Source: Armigeres subalbatus (Eukaryota > Arthropoda > Insecta > Diptera > Culicidae). Taken from it: a stretch of DNA of 64,000 nucleotides. The notes beneath the pieces were generated by a model that saw only the letters and a program-made list of their open reading frames with translations, had not been told where the DNA came from and searched no databases. This document shows positions 56,701 through 64,000 of this stretch, piece by piece. How positions within the stretch are numbered: position 1 is the stretch's first letter; every line of letters begins with the position of its first letter. The stretch lies in assembly GCF_024139115.2 (NCBI RefSeq), contig NC_085140.1:297753293-297817292 (forward strand), in the 5' to 3' direction. A program made the translations under genes and the position numbers.

Positions 56701-59449
56701 TTATGACTTTTTCACGATATATCATAACCATTTGAATATTTAGAATTTTTTGGAATGTGCAATCGTTATGAAATTCAATAGTGATCAACTACGCTTTATT
56801 CTTTGTCGATTGCAACTTGTTGCGAGAGAATCGGTTAAGAATTACTATGTGAAAAATTGGCTAATGTTTTTTATGGCACATGTGCACACACACACACACA
56901 CATACACACGGACAGACAGACATTTGCTCAGTTCGTCAAGCTGAGTCGGTTGGTATATAACACTATGGGTCTCTGAGCCTTCTATTAAAAGTTCGATTTT
57001 GGAGTGAAATGATAGCCTTTCGGTACACCTTTGTTGTACGAGAAAGGCAAAAATATTAAACCATTTTTTTATGGCAATCGAGCTATGTCATTGAAAAAGA
57101 CCAAATAGAGACTAGTTAGAATAATGTATGCATTTGATCTGGGTGCATTGAATCCGCGATATTCGCGAGACTACATTTAAAGGAATCGCGATTTTTGCGA
57201 CTGGAGGAGCGAATCCGCAAAATTCGCGGAAATGCGAAAATCGCGATTATTGTAACAACCCTTTACTTGGTAATAATGAGCGACAGGGAATGACTACAGC
57301 TCCACCTAGAGGTAAAAAAGGGGACGGGATGCATTTTCCAAATATTCAGTCAATTTTTCCTATATAAACTTCATGGTCGTTAAGCATCCATTTAGACTTG
57401 ATGGGTGGGGCTGAAACGTAGCCTCTGGGACTAAAAAAAATACTTTCAGGGGGTATGTTTTGATAAAATGAATTTGATTTTTGTTTTCTTTTTCATATTA
57501 GTGTGGTCCACCCTATGTACAGTCTTTTTTTAGAAGCAATATTATATTGAAGTGTTAAATACAAATCCTTTGCCTCAAATGGGCTACCTCGGAACATCAC
57601 AACAAGGATCAACAAGTGATCTCTAGGTTTTGGAACGGTTTACTTGGTGGACGCTTCCGGCATTCCAATGAAAACTTTTTTTTGTTCATCTTTATTAAGG
57701 TCCAATGAAATCTTTTTATTTGCTCTTCTCAGCATTCTCAATGATACAAATTATCCTATTGGCCGATGCTTAACCTTGGTTGGAGGAAGGGCGTTTCGTT
57801 TCGTTCCCTGTTGCTTTCTTATGCCATTTCTATGTTAAAAGAATAGACCCATCAAGGCCAGAATTATCTCCCGAAGATCTAAAAAGATCAATCGAATTGT
57901 CATTTTTGCGATCTGAGCTACAACATACCAAGAAGTGATCTGATCTTTTATTTCCATTGCCAAATGGCATATTTACCCAAAAGGATTCCTCGTGCCCATC
58001 ACTGAACTGAGCTCAAAGAGCGTTCTGAAATAAGCATTGAAGTCGGTATCTACACGGGGCTTCGTACCGTGTAAATTCCAAAAACGACTTAACGTTTTTT
58101 TTGCGTTTTTTACGCACACTCGACTAAAAACTAACAAAATCGCGTAAAAAAACTTATTGGTATTTTAGAGAGTGAAAGATACTGCTTAACATTTATGGTA
58201 AGGTGCAGATCAAAGACTATACATGAAAAAGTTTGGGATAGTAGTTCAACTGGTATAAATAAAACAACGAAACAAACAAAATAGGTATGTACGAACTTTC
58301 TTCTGGAAGGAGATTCTCTATTCACCCCGTGGATTCGCATAAATGTCTTTGCTTATGGAACCACCCCACCCATTTTTGGCCCTGAAAGCATTAGCAGCAT
58401 AAATACCAAATCGAAGGAATTATTAGTGTTACTATCTTTAATTACAAATTTTACTTGTTGTATGATGCAGGTTTTCATTACTATCAATAAAAATAAAACA
58501 AAAATGAAATGGCTGTACAATTGGTTGACCTTTTTTTTTTAATTATTCAAAAAACTCAAAGGTGCAGCCCAATCGGGTTGTACCTACGCAAAGGTGACGT
58601 TGAACTACGTAGCTGTATTAAATGTACAGGTTTTCGACTTTTCTGTTCGATGAGACCCATGCAAGCGTTTTTCAAGTCCATGGTGAATCTGTTTTCGTTG
58701 TTTATGCATATAATTTTTAGACCAACATTTGGAAAGGAAGATAAAAATAAAATTTTCAAATAATCGATGATGAACTGTTAGAAAGTTTTCAATAGTAAAA
58801 AATCATACATAAATATTGTAACACACTGGAGTCGGTTTTCACGCGGAGGATATGGGCCGCGTGAATTAAAACAACGTAAAAAACCGAGTAAATCCCTAAA
58901 TATGTCTAACGCATTAGAAGCAATTCGTGTGAAAAAAAAACGATTGCAGTGTACATTGGGTATGAAGCGATGACTCTTCCTTGATCGAATGGTCAAAGAA
59001 CATCGAAAATCCATCGAGAGACGGTTGAGATATCAACGGTCGAAGTCTATTATATTTTCGTGACGTTTTTAGATTTTTTGCGATCGTAAAGTGTACCCCA
59101 ATATAGAAATGACAGACGTAGTTCTACGTCAAAAGTTTCCGCCGTGAAACGAGATGAGATTATGAAAGCTAAATTAATGTTTGCTAGTTTAATAGGCAAT
59201 GAAAAAAAAAGTTTTACCTTGTTTTAGTATATTCAACCAGCTGCTCACGATCTTCTTGTGATGCGTTCTTCTCTGTAAACACCATGCCGATAGCTGTTGA
59301 ATGCTATCCTGTGTATCCTTGAGCTCCTTCAGTTTCTGCTCAAACGCTGGTACATCAAACTCACCGGATGTAGCACCTCCTCCCCCACCACCACCACTTC
59401 CCCCACCAGTTGCCGTAGCAGTTACTGACAACGTTGTCGTTTTGGACAT
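37740..59449 (-). CDS. RPRD2: RPRD2-like protein (CID domain, RNA polymerase II CTD-binding), 8 coding exons
   Basis: Eight coding segments join in phase on the minus strand: 59449-59218, 49889-49368, 49303-49128, 49069-48823, 40709-40171, 40111-39392, 39065-38930, 38779-37740 (about 1203 residues, stop at 37740). Every border is GT/AG. Residues about 31-150 form a CID, including LFYLANDVIQ at 86-95 and KHKILRIFKIWEQREIY. Residues about 252-330 are charged and helical like the RPRD coiled coil. The remainder is low complexity: a D-rich run, polyQ/P, and a C-terminal G/R/N-rich tail. Family knowledge: RPRD proteins bind phosphorylated Pol II CTD and regulate transcription or CTD dephosphorylation in the nucleus. 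The long tail favours RPRD2 over the short RPRD1A/B. The start follows no nearby in-frame ATG and precedes a GGG-rich leader. The splice model is my own reading; alternative exons and UTR introns are not excluded. Confidence 0.9.
38930..39065 (-). CDS. RPRD2: RPRD2-like coding exon 7
   Basis: A short exon after acceptor ATCCCTAG. Encodes residues 813-857 with a Ser/Pro repeat (PSLSPSPSPMDIP), ending ACGCAAG before GTAGCA. Without it, exons 6 and 8 would not be in phase (exon 6 ends in phase 0, exon 8 needs one extra base), which supports the model. Confidence 0.85.
39392..40111 (-). CDS. RPRD2: RPRD2-like coding exon 6 (tail with acidic run)
   Basis: The acceptor GTTCCAG precedes GATTCC. Encodes residues 573-812 in phase 0 at both ends. 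Visible features are a DVDHR motif present twice (LQDVDHRQ and LMDVDHRN), a run of aspartates (DDDDDDD), Thr/Ser runs, and MRIQSMQQALDSRFGGDG. It ends IDDFL before GTACGG. Confidence 0.87.
40171..40709 (-). CDS. RPRD2: RPRD2-like coding exon 5 (Gly/Pro/Asn-rich tail)
   Basis: The acceptor CGCCCGCAG precedes TGCAATC, which completes a Val codon. Encodes residues 393-572, including SEGVNDFLKTFFPDTPSS, then Gly/Pro/Asn/Tyr-rich low complexity with a short proline run, ending MTWDGPH before GTAAGT. The 59-bp intron below it is short and AT-rich, typical of dipteran introns. Confidence 0.87.
41090..41230. repeat. CATAAGACGAGTT family, copy 1 (intron 4)
   Basis: Contains ACTTGTCATAAGACGAGTT, GACAGATACGTATTTCGACC, CTCAACAGTAAGACCGTC and TTCAGTG. 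Other copies: 42441-42650 as a foldback and 51130-51232 reversed. Origin unknown; perhaps the end of a retroelement. Confidence 0.6.
41648..41850. repeat. GTTTGCATGCAAATTAGTATGG repeat, copy 1
   Basis: Matches 50000-50150: ATGCTCATCTGATTCTTTA, GTGTCCTC, TTTGAGC, ACTGATTTAGCACAAGC and GTTTGCATGCAAATTAGTAT in the same order. It abuts the left edge of the Ty3/gypsy relic. Confidence 0.65.
41870..42420 (+). pseudogene. Ty3/gypsy relic, part 1: RNase H and integrase N terminus
   Basis: One frame from about 41873 reads QLSETLAVVCTIKKFHKFL and FTDHKPLLGIF, the Ty3/gypsy RNase H signature (TDHKPL). After a frameshift near 42100 comes LLHANHQGIVKMKQTARRC, the start of the integrase zinc-binding region (H...H). 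The frame stops at 42418 where inserted sequence begins. Reverse transcriptase and gag are not seen upstream. It lies in intron 4 of the RPRD2-like gene, opposite strand. Confidence 0.8.
42441..42650. repeat. Foldback copy of the CATAAGACGAGTT family
   Basis: Arms 42441-42538 and 42556-42650 are inverted copies (AAGTGGTGGAATTCAATGGG on the right, complement on the left) around GTCTTCAGTACGAGACGAG. It interrupts the Ty3/gypsy integrase together with the adjacent TA element. Confidence 0.75.
42672..44594. mobile_element. 1.9-kb TA element, CAGGGGTTAGACAAAAAGG ends
   Basis: Starts CAGGGGTTAGACAAAAAGG and ends with its complement, flanked by TA. Terminal inverted regions are long, about 350 bp (42672-43030 and 44240-44594), sharing AAAATTTTGCC, GATCCGATTTTGATAAAAT and GGCCATTTTCGT. 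The interior (about 43033-43895) carries another pair of ends, TTTTGACCCTTCCTTA and its near complement, related to the element at 56390-57056. No transposase. A truncated copy is at 11943-12351. Confidence 0.75.
44597..45535 (+). pseudogene. Ty3/gypsy relic, part 2: integrase core and C terminus
   Basis: Resumes at 44599 with CLQTSTAPKPASDTSW, then a core with DVFHFEHRVFLLVVDSF (first Asp of DDE), VTDGGPP (second Asp), and GQAERMVRTAKD (catalytic Glu) across a frameshift near 44815. After a second break near 45070 comes LLHPKKGYKSQL, then a C-terminal region ending at the stop at 45530-45532. The split is within the CXXC part of the integrase zinc finger relative to part 1. Confidence 0.82.
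45698..45900 (+). mobile_element. Polypurine tract and partial 3' LTR
   Basis: AAGGGGAAAGAAC (45698-45710) is a plausible polypurine tract, followed by TGATGTGATCACC, a TG-starting LTR. ATTAATAAAACC at about 45820 could be its polyadenylation signal. The downstream LTR end is unclear and no 5' LTR was found. Confidence 0.5.
46080..46930 (+). pseudogene. Jockey-type LINE reverse transcriptase fragment
   Basis: Frames in order: DIIYNDLAVAFDKLNHGIAV (46128-46190, RT motif with AFD), LLCWFRLYLTDRL, a later segment at 46400-46430 containing YADDL-like coding (TACGCTGACGATTTG), and IKDLGVVLDSELTFE (46608-46655). The order matches the RT palm to thumb of Jockey-clade LINEs. Stops and shifts are frequent. 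The (AAATAAACA)n end at about 46910 suits its 3' tail. Confidence 0.72.
46981..47251 (+). mobile_element. Feilai-like SINE with internal deletion
   Basis: Full head, B box GGTTCGATTCC and (AAG)6 tail, but the stretch containing GTTAATAACTGTGG is missing between AGAAACCT and GATGAACACTAAGC. Flanks ACTATTGG at both sides form a short TSD. Lies in intron 4. Confidence 0.9.
47986..48203. mobile_element. 218-bp TA MITE, CACACTTAAA ends
   Basis: CACACTTAAATCATTTCACAG at 47986 is matched by the complement at 48203, flanked by TA. The interior shows TTTCGGTGAA in both orientations, as in the outer element 14077-25442. Non-coding. Confidence 0.78.
48823..49069 (-). CDS. RPRD2: RPRD2-like coding exon 4 (end of coiled coil, PSP-rich acidic linker)
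   Basis: Follows acceptor TACTCAG. Encodes residues 311-392, starting AYRNFGNRLKSMKKKLDEL and continuing into a Pro/Ser/Asp-rich linker with PSPMPSPDINAPSPEPDMDL. The donor is GCGG before GTGAGT. The next intron is about 8.1 kb and contains the split Ty3/gypsy relic, a SINE and other repeats. Confidence 0.88.
49128..49303 (-). CDS. RPRD2: RPRD2-like coding exon 3 (coiled-coil segment)
   Basis: The acceptor CTTCTGCAG precedes AACGGAAACG. The exon encodes residues 252-310, rich in E, K, R and L (VEDVEREIEENLVHYQSYV and LLLSLLEQAETFYHNQRGEV). This matches the conserved coiled-coil region found after the CID in RPRD proteins. It ends at a codon boundary before GTAAGT. Confidence 0.9.
49368..49889 (-). 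CDS. RPRD2: RPRD2-like coding exon 2 (C-terminal half of CID)
   Basis: The acceptor is CTCCTTATAG followed by TGAAAGTGG. The exon encodes residues 78-251, including LFYLANDVIQYSKRKNYEYV and ILRIFKIWEQREIY, which are characteristic CID helices, then a Ser/Thr/Ala linker and a helical stretch ending SIKGK. The donor is AAAG before GTAGAC, leaving phase 1. Confidence 0.92.
50000..50150. repeat. GTTTGCATGCAAATTAGTATGG repeat, copy 2
   Basis: Same order of words as 41648-41850. Followed by an RTE-type fragment reading TAANRKS (50310-50260, minus). Confidence 0.65.
50456..50912 (-). pseudogene. RTE-type retrotransposon 3' end
   Basis: Minus frame from about 50880: RALGVFERKVLRTIYGGVQ, RLRWAGHVARMSDSNPVKM and GTRRQGGSIRWRTICGPSAD, the typical end of an RTE-type polyprotein. 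Coding ends near 50456. The upstream part stops at a 31-bp perfect hairpin (50913-50991). Confidence 0.82.
50913..50991. repeat. Perfect 31-bp inverted repeat, 17-nt loop
   Basis: GAGCCAGGAGCTACC-to-TCTTTA (50913-50943) is exactly complementary to 50961-50991, with loop 50944-50960. It starts inside the RTE-coding sequence (linked to the 50456-50912 frame), so the right arm is a snap-back inverted duplicate. Confidence 0.9.
51130..51235. repeat. CATAAGACGAGTT family, copy 3
   Basis: TACTGTTGAGGTCGAAATAC, AAGTGGTGGAATTCAATGGG and CTCGTCTTATGACAAG match the right arm of 42441-42650. It truncates the RTE reverse transcriptase at 51236. Confidence 0.7.
51236..53130 (-). pseudogene. RTE-type retrotransposon: endonuclease and RT N terminus
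   Basis: Minus strand, 5' to 3': GTWNCKSLGFAGCDRII (about 53125-53075), VVALQEICWTGQKVW, NVHCPHEGRSDDEKEAFY (apurinic endonuclease core), NIESDHYLVAVCL (52450-52410), KNNKAPGVDQLPGELFKHW (51720-51650, RT start) and THLLFIDFKAAYDTIDRDQL (51350-51290, RT palm with catalytic Asp). Several frameshifts. The remaining RT and 3' end are missing here but an RTE 3' end follows at 50912-50456. Confidence 0.85.
53190..53760 (+). pseudogene. RTE-type fragment in opposite orientation
   Basis: Plus frame: VEAFVPLKRETARIGLTINS, DRGRPSGVGAEVVLDGDVFE, VVDEFVYLGTLV and ANRAFYGLRNQLTAANRKSS. This is the RT C-terminal region of an RTE-type element, adjoining the minus-strand piece at 51236-53130 head to head. 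Ends in a 37-bp inverted repeat (53570-53646). Confidence 0.8.
53570..53646. repeat. 37-bp inverted repeat, 3-nt loop
   Basis: Arms 53570-53606 and 53610-53646 pair 36 of 37 (single G/A difference), loop CGT. The sequence belongs to RTE-type coding sequence (LTAANRKS...YGVHI), again a snap-back duplication. Confidence 0.9.
53932..55217. mobile_element. GAGTGGGGCG TA element (copy 2) with nested MITE
   Basis: Same family as 12682-13552 in reverse orientation: begins GAGTGGGGCGCAGTTG, ends CATGACGCCCCACTC, TA on both sides. A 404-bp Harbinger-type MITE at 54398-54801 interrupts it; without that the length is about 880 bp, as in copy 1. Confidence 0.8.
54398..54801. mobile_element. 404-bp Harbinger-type MITE with TAA TSD
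   Basis: Ends TGGAACGTACACACGGTC and complement of TGCTACGTACACACCAG; TIR about 45 bp with a few differences. TAA at 54395-54397 and 54802-54804; removing one TAA plus the insert restores the sequence of copy 1 (GCTCTAAAGCCC at 13091-13102, complement side). No transposase. Confidence 0.87.
55220..56389. other. Intron 1 sequence, nothing recognised
   Basis: AT-rich, with TATG(TATG)n at 55219-55231 and no identified TIR pair or protein family. An ORF at 55375-55614 lacks domains. Confidence 0.45.
56390..57056. mobile_element. MITE-like element with GTACGAGAAAGGC ends
   Basis: Left GATCCACCTAGCAGTG then TTGTGCCTTTCTCGTACAA; right TTGTTGTACGAGAAAGGCAA. These form a ~17-bp inverted pair. ACACTATGGGTCTCTGAGCC near the right end matches 1700-1730. 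Contains (CA)n at 56885-56910. Confidence 0.6.
57060..59160. other. Intron 1 sequence near exon 1
   Basis: Scattered CGCGA/TCGCG words at 57155-57250 suggest a short degenerate repeat. No gene or clear mobile element recognised. Confidence 0.4.
59218..59449 (-). CDS. RPRD2: RPRD2-like coding exon 1 (start codon, N-terminal half of CID)
   Basis: Encodes residues 1-77: a Thr/Gly-rich leader with a glycine run, then FDVPAFEQKLKELKDTQDSI, the first helices of the CID. The exon ends AAG just before GTAAAAC, leaving one base that pairs with exon 2 to make a Val codon. The following intron is about 9.3 kb and carries RTE-type, TA-element and Harbinger-type insertions. Confidence 0.9.
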
Positions 59450-60160
59450 TTTTCTTGTTTTACTTCCTGATGCAAATGCTTCCGATTCAGCTTCCTCTCA
59501 AATTGCACTCATTATAACTGATGTTCGCCGATACGTTCTTATCAGCTAGCTGACCATCGAAAAGCCGCATCCACTTCTCGTTATTCCACGGGAGCGCTTT
59601 TTCAAGGCCAATCAAAGCAGCGGGAAATTTGCACAACACTTCTGACAGCAGCTTCCCGTCCTAGGAACGGTAAACAAAACGCACTGCCCCTTTGGCTCCT
59701 ACTGCCGATGCGAATCCTCCACCAACCGAAAAAAAAAATCACTTCCGAGTTTAGGATTCTACCTATTTTTTGGTGGTAAATTTCGAATACGTAGGCAGGA
59801 TGCTCAAAACACACGCTCGCACACTTCCATTTTTGCAGCCTCCTCCAGACCGAGAAAAACGAAAACAAATCGCCCCGCTGTTTGGCTTCCGCTCCACAAC
59901 TTCACACACGCACTCGACGGGTATTCTTTTTTGCCGAATGGTTTCGGATGGCCACCGTATCAAACTGGAACTCGCGCACTATATTTCACCGAAACTCACG
60001 ATTCCCGTAGTCAACCGAACAAATTGCCTCGTAAATCGACAAGTTTTTTCCGCTGAAAACAAAATGTTACCGAAAATTTTTGATGCCTCCTCGAAGAGAA
60101 TGCGCTGTCAAATTGTAGTTCGACGGAAAGCTGCAAGAAAACCAGGGTGGCGCTAACTCA
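59450..60160 (-). promoter_or_regulatory. Probable 5' UTR and promoter region of the RPRD2-like gene
   Basis: This less repetitive sequence directly upstream of the start codon has higher GC than the flanks, and no recognisable transposon. I see no confident TATA box or initiator, so the transcription start is not placed. ORFs on both strands here lack recognisable domains. Confidence 0.4.
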
Positions 60161-60518
60161 GCTGCGATGGCGATAATTTCTTGCAGTATGACAGCTGATT
60201 GAAGACCTCGGTGGCATTTTTGTTTTCCGAAGGATTCAGGCAAATTACTGCAGATGGCGCGTGCATATATGTACATGCGAATTCAAAATGCGCGCCAAAA
60301 TTATTAGTGAGACACGTGCACGTGTTCGGTATTCTGGATTCGTAGATAAAATATTAAATATCAAATTTTGTATAAATACGATTGTTCCGTCTAGGACGAA
60401 AGTCCGAGAACACTCCTTGGGTCCTTGATGTCTTGGGATAGGACACAGTTTTTAGTCTAGTGTCCTGGCTTATACACTGATGGGCAAAAGTATTCGCATA
60501 AATTCAGATAGATTACTA

Positions 60519-60757
60519 CACTAATAAAAATCCACACATTTTTATTGGCAAAAATCTAAAGAAATTTCCAAATAAATTTTATGTGTGCGTTAATAACCAC
60601 CCGCTATGGGAAAATTCACATAAAGGTTATTAGTTAATAAGAGTTATGTGTGTTTCCACATATACGCTATGCGAATTCACATAGCCGTTATGTGGGAAAT
60701 GATATAGTCAAAATTTATGTGCCACACATAATGGATATGATTGGATTTTTGTCAGTG
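60519..60757. mobile_element. TA-flanked MITE, CACTRAYAAAAATCC ends
   Basis: CACTAATAAAAATCC at 60519 and complement of CACTGACAAAAATCC ending 60757, with TA on both sides. Interior ATGTGTG/CACACAT and TTCACATA words are inverted. 239 bp. Confidence 0.7.
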
Positions 60758-61672
60758 TATGAAAACATGATGAATACTTATGAACATCAGTGTACATATA
60801 GGCCTAGGTTTAAGCGCCATTACTCACTCTCTGGAACGAGAAAAAGAAAAAGAAATAAAAGCGACGAAAAACAAGCGAAAACTAATAGGACGATAACATT
60901 TTACCATATTTTTACTTACAATCTCCATGTTTTCCGTGCTTGGAATCGTTCTTTTTTAATTACTCCTGACAAAACACAATTTATTGCTTACCACAAATTT
61001 TCGCGAAAAGTGAATAAGGAGTAAAAAAGAAGAAACGAAAATAAAATCATCAGGAAAACCGATTTTCGTTAATCTCTTAGGTTCATTCTAGAGAAAAGGG
61101 GTCGTACACTTATTACGTAAGCAATTATTCTGGGTTTTTCGACCCCCTCCCCCTCTCCCCATCACTACAAAAAAATCAATAATTTTCTACATGTGCCACG
61201 ACACATAAAATGACTAGAAAACCTTCTCTATACATTCTATGGGCACTTTATGAATAACAAAACGGTACAGATACAATGAATAATCATAACTTATCCCGAA
61301 CACTTGCGTCCTTCTTAAAAAATATATGTGGGGACTAATGGTTGAAAACCATAACATCTCACACATAAATTTGAAAATGTTCAAACATGCGATAAATATT
61401 GGTACGAACCATTAGAAGTGTCAGCAGAAAAAGAAAAAAAAATGGAGACGAAACGCGTGCATCATTTGGAGCAGCGAGAATTTGGATTTGTGAAGGTAAG
61501 TTTGTTTGTTCATATTTGTTTTTATATTTCAGTTGAATGCTTCTTTCTTTTTATGAATTCAGATGTGGCGTAAAAGATAAATGGACAAAGGGTCCCCGGA
61601 ATGCTCGATATGTAATAACGAAGCCTTTAGGAATCGCGGCGCTTAGAAAATGGAGGGCATCAAACAAACAGC

Positions 61673-62118
61673 TCAAATACTACATCTGTTTGGATTCCGA
61701 AGGTCTGCTGCTGTGCCGATGTCTACCTTCCCGACCCGGTTGAGGAAAACAGTTCCGCAAAAATTGAGGCAAAACACCGTGTAGGAAGTGACTATTAAGT
61801 TGACCCAAACGTAAATAAGCAAGGTGCGAGATTTGTCAACTTTTTGCGCAAACAACTGGTCGTTAATCATATAGTGACAATTCCGGTTTTCCTCGTCCGG
61901 ATCGTTACTGCAATCACCAGCAAGAACAGAATCTCCGTTTCTCGTCCATCCAACTCGTAGTAATCTGCATGGTTGAACAGAAATGTCCATAAATAGTTGC
62001 AAATCAAGGGCGCTTGCTCCACCTCGATGTGTGACAGGCTTCATCAGCAGGACCAAATTCTTCATGAACGGAAATTCATTGTAAATAAGCAGACAGAGTC
62101 GCAGTAAGCGGTACAGAT
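61673..62118 (-). CDS. Hypothetical ORF, possible spliced exon
   Basis: From a possible acceptor CAATTTACAG at about 62128 the minus frame is open about 148 codons to the stop at 61673 (DLYRLLRLCLLIYNEFPFM at the start, WTRNGDSVLAGDCSNDPDEE in the middle, a hydrophobic stretch near 61800). No family recognised. Head-to-head with it at 61441-61495 a plus-strand ATG sequence ends AAG before GTAAGT, another exon-like signal. Both could belong to a transposon or an unrecognised gene; coding status is uncertain. Confidence 0.3.
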
Positions 62119-62129
62119 CATCGCTGTAA

Positions 62130-63460
62130 ATTGAGCAGTGTGCGGTTTCTATATGCTGTGGTCGGCGTTAGTTTCGCATTTTCGTGTATATACTACTTTC
62201 ACACTCTTTCTGTGGTACAGCAGTTCAAGTTGCATACAGTTATCAGTGTTGAAAGACCACAACCACAAATTTTCAATACTGCATTTGTGTTCATCCGTTT
62301 TGTAATACCATGTAATGAATAAGGTAAAATAAAGAGTTTTATTCATGTTTTCTTTCAATTCTATTTTGTATCTCTGAATTGAATCTGAATGAAATCTAAA
62401 CATTTGTATATAAAACAATTAGTATTATCTATAAAACAATTCCGTTTGAATTTATCAGCAAGTATAATTCATCACAACAGAAATCATAAATAAATTATAT
62501 GTGTCATCACTTATACATTTTTCATTAGGCTCACACATAAAATACATTAGAATTGAGCTATTGCAAAAATCTATATCGCTCACACATAAACTATATATAG
62601 ATTTTTTGCTCAGTGATGCAAGATTTTTTTCATACACATGATTTTTTATTTATACCGTGGACCCCCGATAATTTGAACGGTACCCCATTCAAATTAACGG
62701 CACATAACATAAGTGGATCTTCGAACAAAATCCAATCCAAAAGTTGACCCCCTTTTGATGAGCCAAAACTGTTATAATTGGGAACGGGAACATCGTTCTG
62801 TCATTTTCAAGTGTAAACAAATACCATATGATCAGAAAATTATAACACTTTTTTCCAAGACTACAAAGTGCAAGATTTGTAGCCGAAGTATAATGATATT
62901 TATTTTTCTATCATCAATTTTTTACATTGTTTTTAAAAATGACGGATTGCATCCAAAAGAAGGTCTCTCCTATGCTGTTACTAACCAATTTATATTTGAT
63001 GAAATCTAATTTGATTTATTTGTAGAGTAAACTTCTATTTTCAGGCGATTTTTGATGAAATGTTCGTCTTTTATCCATTTTAACTTATTTATCATACGAA
63101 AATAAAATTCCTCTAAAATTGATATAATATTTTTGAGTCAGCATGGTAAAAATGTAGATTTTATTCAACATGTGTAGAAAAGTATATTCCTTAGAACTGT
63201 TCTACATTGGGAACGAATCTTTATATACGCAGTCTTCGGTTTTTTCGAAAGGATGACGAGGGATACACCAATGTTTGTCTACGATGCGCAACAATCACAA
63301 AATAGATATATTAAAAGCAACATTATAAATTATCAATCGTACGAAAGCAAGCTCGCTTATCATAATGCAGGAGAGCATCGCAACTGTGAGGTGTTTCCAA
63401 TTTGGATATCATATAAAATGAAAATATGATGATTCAAGATAATCTTTATCATGCCATGAA
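62130..63460. other. AT-rich sequence, nothing recognised
   Basis: Contains CACACATAAA and TATATAGATTTTT words near 62520-62620 reminiscent of the 60519-60757 interior. No complete element or gene seen. Confidence 0.4.
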
Positions 63461-63465
63461 GCACC

Positions 63466-63831
63466 CCGAGCAAAGCTTTAGAGCAAAACGATAACTCGTT
63501 TCGATGTTGTGAAATCGCCGAATATGATTACTTAATTTGATATCGTTTTGGTCGTTTTAACGGTTAAAATAACAAATAACAAATCGAAAACTATTCCTAC
63601 TATCGATGAGAGCAAATCGAAAACTAAATTTGATATTGATTCCGATAACAAAATAAGTACACAGTTTGATGTCAGATCATACAATTTAGAAATCATCAGC
63701 AAACTGAGATCAAAATATGTAATCAATCATGATGATTCATATTTGAAAACAAATTATGATTTCAATTTGCTGTCGAAATCAGAATATGTTTTCTATATGC
63801 TCTCATTATGTTTTCAGACTTTGCTCGGGAC
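63466..63831. repeat. Possible TIR element, CCCGAGCAAAG ends
   Basis: CCCGAGCAAAG near 63466 and its complement CTTTGCTCGGG ending 63831 frame a 366-bp AT-rich block. No clear TSD, and a low-complexity ORF inside. Speculative. Confidence 0.4.
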
Positions 63832-64000
63832 GTAATCTGAATAGGTTATTACGATGTACGATATTAATGTTATCTCTTTTCATGGCATTCTTTTCATTAT
63901 TAGAATATTGTGTTGATAGTATTCCAAATACTCTTTACCAAAAGTAGAGCAATTTCAACGACATGTAAAAAGGAAACAGAAAGCACCAAAACTGTGCATT

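Overview
The window looks like nuclear DNA of an Aedes-type mosquito. It is AT-rich and dominated by transposable elements. It carries several copies of a tRNA-derived SINE with (AAG)n tails that matches the published description of the Aedes aegypti Feilai family, many TA-flanked MITEs, and degenerate RTE, Jockey and Ty3/gypsy fragments. Species assignment (Ae. aegypti versus Ae. albopictus or another culicine) is an inference.

One host gene can be read with confidence. It is on the minus strand from 59449 down to 37740 and encodes an RPRD2-like protein: an N-terminal CID that binds the RNA polymerase II C-terminal domain, a coiled-coil region, and a long low-complexity tail with a polyQ tract and an RGG-like end. 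Eight coding exons join in frame with GT/AG borders and give about 1203 residues. Introns 1 (about 9.3 kb) and 4 (about 8.1 kb) are filled with transposon debris.

Layout. 1-5 kb: AT-rich sequence with a tRNA-like pseudogene and a SINE split by an 809-bp hAT-type element. 5-7.8 kb: a 2.8-kb hAT element with a perfect 8-bp target-site duplication (TSD) and a transposase relic. 8-14 kb: a run of MITEs (TA-flanked CACGGAAG family, a 94-bp-arm palindrome, a tandem dimer with 8-9 bp flanking repeats), a ~155-bp tandem array, an 871-bp TA element and a SINE. 14.1-25.4 kb: a nested structure in which a CACACTTA-ended element is split by a 10.3-kb segment with TGGCGGTAAGCTCC inverted ends and TAA duplications (PIF/Harbinger hallmarks). 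That segment holds a 24-bp minisatellite (about 17-23 kb) with a 583-codon repeat ORF. 25.4-37.7 kb: SINE, LINE relics, TA elements, Harbinger-type MITEs and a ~52-bp tandem array carrying a 192-bp hAT MITE. 37.7-59.4 kb: the RPRD2-like gene; intron 4 holds a Ty3/gypsy relic whose integrase is split by two later insertions, a Jockey-type RT relic and a SINE, and intron 1 holds RTE-type fragments in both orientations and a second copy of the 871-bp family carrying a nested 404-bp Harbinger MITE. 59.45-64 kb: gene upstream region, another TA MITE, and a few unrecognised ORFs.

I found no convincing new multi-gene system. The most unusual object is the nested 10.3-kb inverted-repeat segment that carries the minisatellite. 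The rest is a stratified transposon landscape in which insertion order can be read from TSDs and interrupted copies.
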